This document shows positions 57,709 through 64,000 of a stretch of 64,000 nt of DNA, piece by piece. How positions within the stretch are numbered: position 1 is the stretch's first letter; the number at the start of each line of letters is the position of its first letter. The stretch covers positions 434,378 through 498,377 of the forward strand of contig KK106983.1 in NCBI GenBank assembly GCA_000611775.1. Reading direction: 5' to 3'. The stretch comes from Umbilicaria muhlenbergii. Its lineage: Eukaryota > Ascomycota > Lecanoromycetes > Umbilicariales > Umbilicariaceae. The translations under genes and the position numbers were made by a program. The notes under the pieces were generated by a model, which was given only the letters and a program-made list of their open reading frames with translations, was not told the DNA's origin and ran no database searches.

Positions 57709-59271
57709 GGCTAGCCTCAAGCTGCTCCCTAATTCATAGTCGTAGACATAGAGTAATCATGTTTTTCATGAATCATGTTAGTGAATAGTGAGTGGTAAGA
57801 ACCTTATCCTGATGTTTGTACATCATCAACTTTTCCTCCTTAATCATACAATAATCATGACTGATGATGTCAGTGTTGCCTCTTCAGAGGCCTTTATTCT
57901 GATTATCATGATCAGTAAGTGTTCTTGTTGTAGTTGTAGTTGCACTATTATCACTTTTGACTGATCTGTGTGTAAGTGTACTACCGTGAGGTAGTATCAT
58001 AACTAAGGAATTATGAAGTTATGTGACAATAATGACTTAAACTTATAGTTGATAATTCACAATAATATGATATTGCTAGTAGGTAGAGAATTATTGTTAA
58101 GAAAGAAAGTGAGACATGCTCTGACCTCATAATATATCTCTTTCAAAGTTAATCAGTCTGAGGAAGATCTCATGAAGCAATCACCTCAGTGAAGCTGCCT
58201 TCATGAGATGTTCATTGCTGAATCACATCTTCATGAGATGTCATCAATGATGTTGACTCCTTTAGTCACTTTCATGAAGTGTTGAGAGTGATATTCATTA
58301 ATTGAATTCCCTTGTGAAGTTGATCTGCATGAAGCAGTCACCTCAGTGAAGCTGCTCTCACAAGATGTTCATTGTTGAATCACATCTTCATGAGATGTCA
58401 TCAATGATGTTAACTTCTTTAATCACTTTCATGAAGTGTCAGGAGTGATGTTCATTGACTGAGCTCTCTTATGAGATTAATTCATGTGAAGCAGTCACCT
58501 CAGTGAAGCTGTCTTCACAAGATGTTCATTGTTGAATCACATCTTCATGAGGTGTCATCAATGATGTTAACTTCTTTAATCATTTTCATGAAGTGTCAGA
58601 AGTGATGTCTATGACTGAGCTTTCTCATAAAGTTGATTCATTAGTGAAAGTTACCTTCACAAGGCTGTGCTGTTGTTAAGTATAATCTTTTCTATTCTGA
58701 ACTAGCACCTGATGAGTTTTGTACATTGAATGCTCACATTGCCTCCCTCCTTTAAAGGCTCATGCCCTCATGAGTATGATGATATTCACAGTTGCAAGCC
58801 TTCACTGAGAAGTGCTTCATAATGCACTGATAATAGTAAAAAAAATGACCCTGTAAGTCAGAAAAAAAATAAAAAAATAAAAAAATATATCATGAAGTTT
58901 ATTAAAACTCAGTGAGAAAAAAAGTCTCCCTTCATAAGATGTTTGTAAAGTTATGATTAATTTATACACTAACTCAGTGTTCATAATGATTGTTGCTCAT
59001 TTGTAAGCCTGTTCAGCTGTTCATGAGGTCATTCAGATTCACTTTGTCAAGCATCATGAATGACTTCATGCAGATCATAAGGTCAGAGTTTTCATTATCA
59101 GTGATCTTCACAACTTCAACCTTTCACCCCTCATCAGGTAAGTTCATGATAATGATTTTTATTTATTTTCTCTCTTCATGCAGGTTGTTAACAGTGCCTC
59201 ATGTAATCATATCTTCTGTGAGATAACTTGATCATGAGTAAAATTATGAGTGATTTGTAAGTATTCTTTAT
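57709..59271. other. Repeat-derived, hypermutated DNA between copia LTR and element B
   Basis: Composition changes to the mutated type from about 57750. No confident protein motif on either strand. Holds the 157-bp tandem repeat, an AAAAAATAAAAA run (58860-58895) and a GGAGGGAGGC purine tract on the minus strand (58757-58748). It may be the non-coding part of the copia-like element. Confidence 0.4.
58171..58665. repeat. 157-bp tandem repeat, 3 copies plus a partial
   Basis: The landmark TGAAGCARTCACCTCAGTGAAG recurs at 58173, 58330 and 58487 (exact spacing 157), with a degraded fourth start at 58644. Units contain ATCTTCATGAGATGTCATC and CATGAAGTGT. Copies differ by transitions. Confidence 0.85.
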
Positions 59272-59500
59272 TGTCACGGGTTAATGACAATTTAAAACTC
59301 ATGTAGAGCATGTGACCTACAAGTGACTTAACAGCATTAATGAGTCACAATGAAAACTCTGCACTGCTTAATCTCATCTTCATTCCTTAGTTATTAGTTT
59401 TATATAATTAAGATCATATAATCTTTATACATTTATATCTCATGCTGTCATGAACCTTGACTATACTTCCTTTTCTAATAAGGGATGCTATAATCTCACA
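59272..59500 (+). repeat. 5' LTR of element B (approximate)
   Basis: Begins TGTCACGGGTTAATGACA, a common gypsy LTR start. The end is placed at ATCTCACA (59500) by the TG..CA rule only, because the partner LTR is not in the window. No primer-binding site is recognised. Confidence 0.45.
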
Positions 59501-59592
59501 GTTTTAATAACTTTACCTTCAAAAGGATGATGGCCTGAGATAAGATACAAACTTAAAATTAATTATGTTAAACTTCTGAAGCAGAATGAGAC

Positions 59593-60790
59593 ATGATGAT
59601 GAAGAATCAACAAAATAATCATGAAACATCACTCATTTCTTCTGACATCAGTGAAGTGAACCTCATGAGTGGAGGATCCTCAGGTGATATGATGCACAAC
59701 ATTAATGATGAGATAACACAAGTGAGATGACAGTGAGATGAACTCTTAAAGTGATAAGAGTTGCAGCAGCTTCAAATAGAAGTTTAAATGCTGCAAGTCA
59801 ACTTACTCAAAGATCCTATCACTCATGTTGATACCTCAGCTGAGAGATTTTTTGACTCAATGAATGAGAAGTTCATAATTAGCAAGTGAAGTGCTGATGA
59901 AATGCTGTCAATATGAAATGTATGATCAAGGATTCAGGCAAAGGAGTTGCTGTTATATTATGATAAGAATGTGAAGGAGCATCTGAATTAAATGCAGAAT
60001 GCAAGAAATATCTTCTGTTTCAACTTGACTGATTTCCCTCATGAAGAGGATAAGGTGATTTACATCATGTAATACTTAAAGAACAAATCAAAGGAGGCAT
60101 GACTGCAAGATGATGAGATTAAAGATTATTTCACTGTTATCTGAGATGATTTTATGAAATTCCTGCTCAACATTATCAAGAACCCTGTGAATCATCAGTT
60201 TTACATCACTCAGTTGTATAATGATGCTGTTCAACTACCTCATCAATCAGTTCAAGCTTTCAATAGTTATTTGAGCACCTTGAAAGCTCAGTTACCTTCT
60301 TACAGTGAAGAGCACATGAGGACTCACTTCTTCACAAAATTGAAGCCTGAGGTTCATGCAGCCTTGATGAATTATCAGGACTTACTCACAACTTGAAAGA
60401 AAATCATCACTTTAACTGCATGCTTGAAGAATAACTTACATTTGAGAGATGCTGTGAAGTTGAAAGCAAATTCTAATGTGACAGTTATCTTCAGCTGCAA
60501 ACTTGAGTCATCATTAAAGCCTGCTGAGAATAAAAATCACAAGCCTGATGAGGGCAAGGAGAAGAGCAAGTGAGATAATAAACATGAAAATGAATCAATG
60601 AAGGCTCCTGAAATAAAGAACTTGTCACACATGACTTGTTGAAATTGTAATCAGAAGAGACATTATTCCCCTGATTATTCACAGTCTGTGAAGAACTCAA
60701 ACTTGAATAAGACTCTGATTGCAGCTGTTTCAGCATTAAAAAATGAGAACACTTCAGTGAAGGCTTCACATCACTGAAGTGCTGAACAAA
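59593..60790 (+). pseudogene. gag of element B
   Basis: Open with stops from ATG 59593 (MMMKNQQNNHETSLISS). A coiled leucine/glutamine stretch LQQLQIEV..LQVNLL is at about 59760. The retrotransposon capsid domain is clear at 60154-60396: FLLNIIKNPVNHQFYITQLY, QSVQAFNSYL, HFFTKLKPEVHAAL. Knuckle at 60637-60678: C-stop-N-C-N-Q-K-R-H-Y-S-P-D-Y, with the last Cys changed to Tyr. Pol continues in the -1 frame. Confidence 0.8.
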
Positions 60791-60829
60791 AGTAACCTCA
60801 AAGCTCAGTTTAATTGTTGATGAACAAGT

Positions 60830-63800
60830 TCTTCACAATGATGATGTCATACTCATGCAAGCCTTATTGAATACAGGAGCTGAAGTCAATGTGATTTTAC
60901 AACACTTCATTATTAAACATCAATTGACTCATATGAAGGACTTGTTGTCTCAATCTTAATTCTTAAATGATCAAAAGGCTTACTGCTTCAGTGCTTACTG
61001 TGTGCATTATCAGCTTACTGACAGTTGAGGATAATCTTATGAATGTGAACATGTGTTTTACACTTTAAACAAGTTAAGATCACCTCTTATCCTTGAACTC
61101 CCTGCATTAAAGACTGAACATGTGTGAATTGACTGCAGAATGAAGGTGTGACACTTCAACATTAAGAAGCAGTCTATCAAGTTACAGTCATCTGATGAAT
61201 TCATAAAGGAGATTCAAGACCACTCTGCTGTCTACATCATGATATGAGTCAGTCTGAGTGATGATGCTGTATCAGAGGTGCGCATACAAAGTGCTGAAAT
61301 AACACAAGCTTTATCTGAGAAGTATGCTGATTATGTGAATGTGTTCTCAACAGAGAATGCTGACCTTCTTTCACCTCACAAGATCAGTGATCATGCAATT
61401 GACCTGAACAGCACAGATTCATCTTATGACCCTTTGTATAACCTCTTCAATACTGAATTAAGGGTACTATGAGAATACTTGAACAACATCTTAATGAAAG
61501 GTTGAATTCATCATTTCATGAGCTCTGCAGAGGCACTCATCCTTTTTGTTTCAAAGAAAGATGAAGGGCTGTGATTATGTGTTGATTATCAAGGGTTAAA
61601 CAAGGTGATCATCAAGAACAAGCACTCATTATCCTTTATAAGTGAAATGTTGAATCAGCTTAGTGGAGTCAAGTTATTTATAAAGTTAAATTTAAAGAAC
61701 ACCTATCACTGTATCTGCATCAAGGAGGGTGATGAGTGAAAAACAGCATTTCACACTCATTATGATCACTTTGAGTATATGATCATGCCTTTCAGATTGA
61801 CAAATATGCTGACTACATTTCAGACTTACATCAACTGAGTGCTGATGAGGCTTGTGAATGTCTTTTGTGTTGTTTATCTAGATGACATTCTTATATATTC
61901 AAGATCACTGATGAAACACTGAGAGCACATTAAACAGGTGTTAAACTGACTCTGTTGATTTCAACTTTATGTGAACTCTAAGAAGTGTGAATTCTTCATT
62001 ATCAAGGTGAAATTCTTAAAGTTTATTATCACAACTGAAGGTGTAGTGATGAATCTGTGATGAGTGAACATCATACAGGACTGATCAGTATTAAGGACTT
62101 TTCAGAAAGTACAAGTTTTCCTGAGCTTTGTGAACTTTTATAAATACTTTATTAAGTGCTATTCACAAGTTGCAGCCCCCTTGACAAACCTTATGAAAGA
62201 TAGCAAGAATGAAAAGAAGTTTAAGTCTTTTAAATTCTCAAATGATGCAAAGAAGGTGTTTGATCACCTTCATGAAACTTTTACAACAGCACTCATCCTG
62301 ATTCACTTTGACTTAAAGTTACAGATACAGGTGAAAACTGATGTGTTAATCATTAAACTCAATGACATCCTGTCTCAGCTGTTAAATAATAAAGAGTGAC
62401 ATTTAATTATGTTCTGATCAAGAAAGCTGTCTTCTTCAGAGACTTAATATAAAACTCATGATCAGGAGCTCCTTGCCATCATTATGATGTTTAAACACTA
62501 ACGCCACTATCTTGAAGGCAGTTGTCATATCATAGAGGTATTGACTGATCATAACAATTTATGAGGATTTATGAACGTGAAGGAATTGAATGATAAGCAA
62601 GCATGATGAGCAATGAAGCTCACTGCTTTTGATTTTAATATTCTGCATCAGTCTGAAAAGATCAACCCCGCTGATGTATTGTTGAGGTGATCAGACTACA
62701 GAGATGTCAAAAAGGTGAATGAAATTATGAAGAAATTACTCTCAACACTTCAGAGAAAGTTAATCACTCTTGTGAACATATTCTCACTCAGATATGCCTC
62801 TATTGTGAGGCAGTTGCTCACAGGGGTGAGGAGAATGATCAGAATTAAAGATTTTAAACTTCAGAAAAAATGCTGAAGAAGTGATGACAAAACATCTGCT
62901 CATGATGACTGTGATGTAACTGTGAAACAGCTTAACCCTGTCACTGAAACTGTTGATTGCAAACAACTCATTTCACATGTGATGATAAGAGATCTTGTCA
63001 TTCATGAAACAGCTGATAAAAGCCTGAGTTTACCCTTAAGGGATTTGATTTGAACTCTACAAAATGATGATTCATTTGTAGAAGTGACACACAACACTGA
63101 TTGTACATCAATGAAGTGCAAGATTAAAGTTGAAAATCTCTGAAGATTTGACTCTGAAGGCCTTCTGTTTCATGAGGAACAAATATACATTCTGAAAGAA
63201 GAGTCTGTAAGGGCAGAGATCTTAAAACATCATCATGATGATGTCTTGACAGAGCATTTCAGGGTAGAAAGAACTCTTGAATTGATTGACTGCAAATATT
63301 ATTGAATTGATATGAGTCAAGATGTTAAAGACTATGTTGCGTCATGTGACATCTGTCAAAGGGTGAAAGTATTTAGACATCATCTTTATGATGAGCTACA
63401 GGTGTTGCCTCAGCCAGAAGAATCATGACAGCAAGTCACAATAAATTTTATCACTGACTTGCTGTCAAGTAAGCGCAAGGGTTGCGTCTATGATGTGATC
63501 TTAATGATTATGAATCAGTATACAAAAATGGCTTGATACATTCAAATCATGAAAATGATTATGACAACAGAGTTGACTGACTTGTTCTATGAGGAAATAA
63601 TATGCTGATTTAATGTATTAAAAGGGGCTGTCTCTGATTAGAAATCAGTTTTCACAAGTGCTTTCTGATCTGAAATGTGCTATTATTTAAGGATGAAGTG
63701 TCAGCTAAGCACTGCCTTTCACTCACAAACAGATGAATAGACAGAATGATAAAATTAAACCTTAAAACACTACCTTCACTGTTATTGCTCAGATGAACAA

Positions 63801-64000
63801 GACAACTGAATGAACCTTTTACCTCTGACAGAATTCATTTATAACAATGAAATGCAAGCATCAATAGAGTGCAGCTCTTTTTATGTCATGTATGCTTATC
63901 ATTCAGAAGTAAGATTCAAAGTTGAGGATGACTTCAGGAAAGAAGAGGTACTCACAGTTAAAAATCAAGTGAAATGATTTCATGACATACAGGAAGTGCT
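60830..64000 (+). pseudogene. pol of element B: protease, RT, RNase H, integrase
   Basis: Protease: ALLNTGAEVNVI (about 60860, Asp to Asn). RT: LFVSKKDEGL, LCVDYQGLNKVIIKNKHSL, IKEGDE-stop-KTAF and the intact active box VVYLDDILIYS (61870-61900). Connection FLSFVNFYKYFIKCYSQVAAPL. RNase H: QVKTDVLIIKLNDILSQLL, THDQELLAIIMMFKH, LTDHNNL, then FNILHQSEKINPADVLLR. Integrase from 63190: ILKHHHDDVLTEHF, SCDICQRVKVFRH, ITDLLSSKRKG, STAFHSQTDE.. and on to the window edge. Confidence 0.8.

Larger units (their letters stand above)
59272..64000 (+). mobile_element. Element B: Ty3/gypsy retrotransposon, runs off the right edge
   Basis: LTR start, gag with CCHC knuckle, protease, RT, RNase H and integrase in gypsy order on the plus strand. 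The 3' LTR lies beyond the window. Hypermutated like the rest; pol frame 0, gag frame 1. Confidence 0.85.

Overview
The window is nuclear DNA of a filamentous ascomycete (Pezizomycotina-type). The evidence is one gene with ten short introns (46-60 bp, GT..AG, CTRAY-like branch sites) embedded in stacks of LTR retrotransposons whose reading frames are destroyed almost only by C-to-T and G-to-A changes. I cannot name the species. About 56 of 64 kb is repeat-derived. The only intact host gene I can support lies at 52606-57406.

Layout. From the left edge to 36876 is a nest of Ty3/gypsy elements. D2 is the outermost; its 5' part lies beyond the left edge and its 3' LTR ends at 36876. D1 (ends at 14718) is inserted in D2. 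C (ends near 6329) is inserted in D1. A (1 to about 4233, minus strand) is inserted in C, and a palindromic non-coding element (1278-2397) is inserted in A. D2 is also split by E (17615-32411, minus strand, target-site duplication CTTGA), and E is split by F (22401-29284, TSD TTTAA), the best preserved retrotransposon here. Two copies of a hAT-type MITE sit in D1 (8175-8962) and D2 (35213-35938), each with an 8-bp TSD. A third D copy, D4 (37130-50651, TSD CAGGC), contains a solo LTR (41766-42170, TSD AGTGT) and element G (43405-50568, TSD GCATT); G carries a second copy of the palindromic element (46772-47741). A Mutator-like MITE (51031-51859, 9-bp TSD) sits at the edge of a GC-balanced island of about 6 kb. 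To the right of the gene come a probable Ty1/copia LTR, a 157-bp tandem repeat, and element B (59272 to the right edge), another gypsy element on the plus strand.

The island gene encodes a predicted 1425-residue protein with a B-box/ZZ-like cysteine cluster, a P-loop GTPase domain, a RING-like cysteine cluster and a patatin phospholipase domain with an intact Ser/Asp dyad.

The most unusual signal is the mutation process. Comparing LTR pairs that were identical at insertion gives 57 transitions, counted by hand: 26 at CpT, 16 at CpC, 13 at CpG and only 2 at CpA. Classical repeat-induced point mutation (RIP) targets CpA, so this looks like a CpA-sparing C-to-T hypermutation of repeats. It leaves TGA (from TGG and CGA/CGG) as the main in-frame stop. 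Other notable items are a conserved intron-bearing antisense gene carried by the D elements between pol and the 3' LTR, an acidic coding minisatellite inside D pol, and a loop inversion between the two palindromic element copies.
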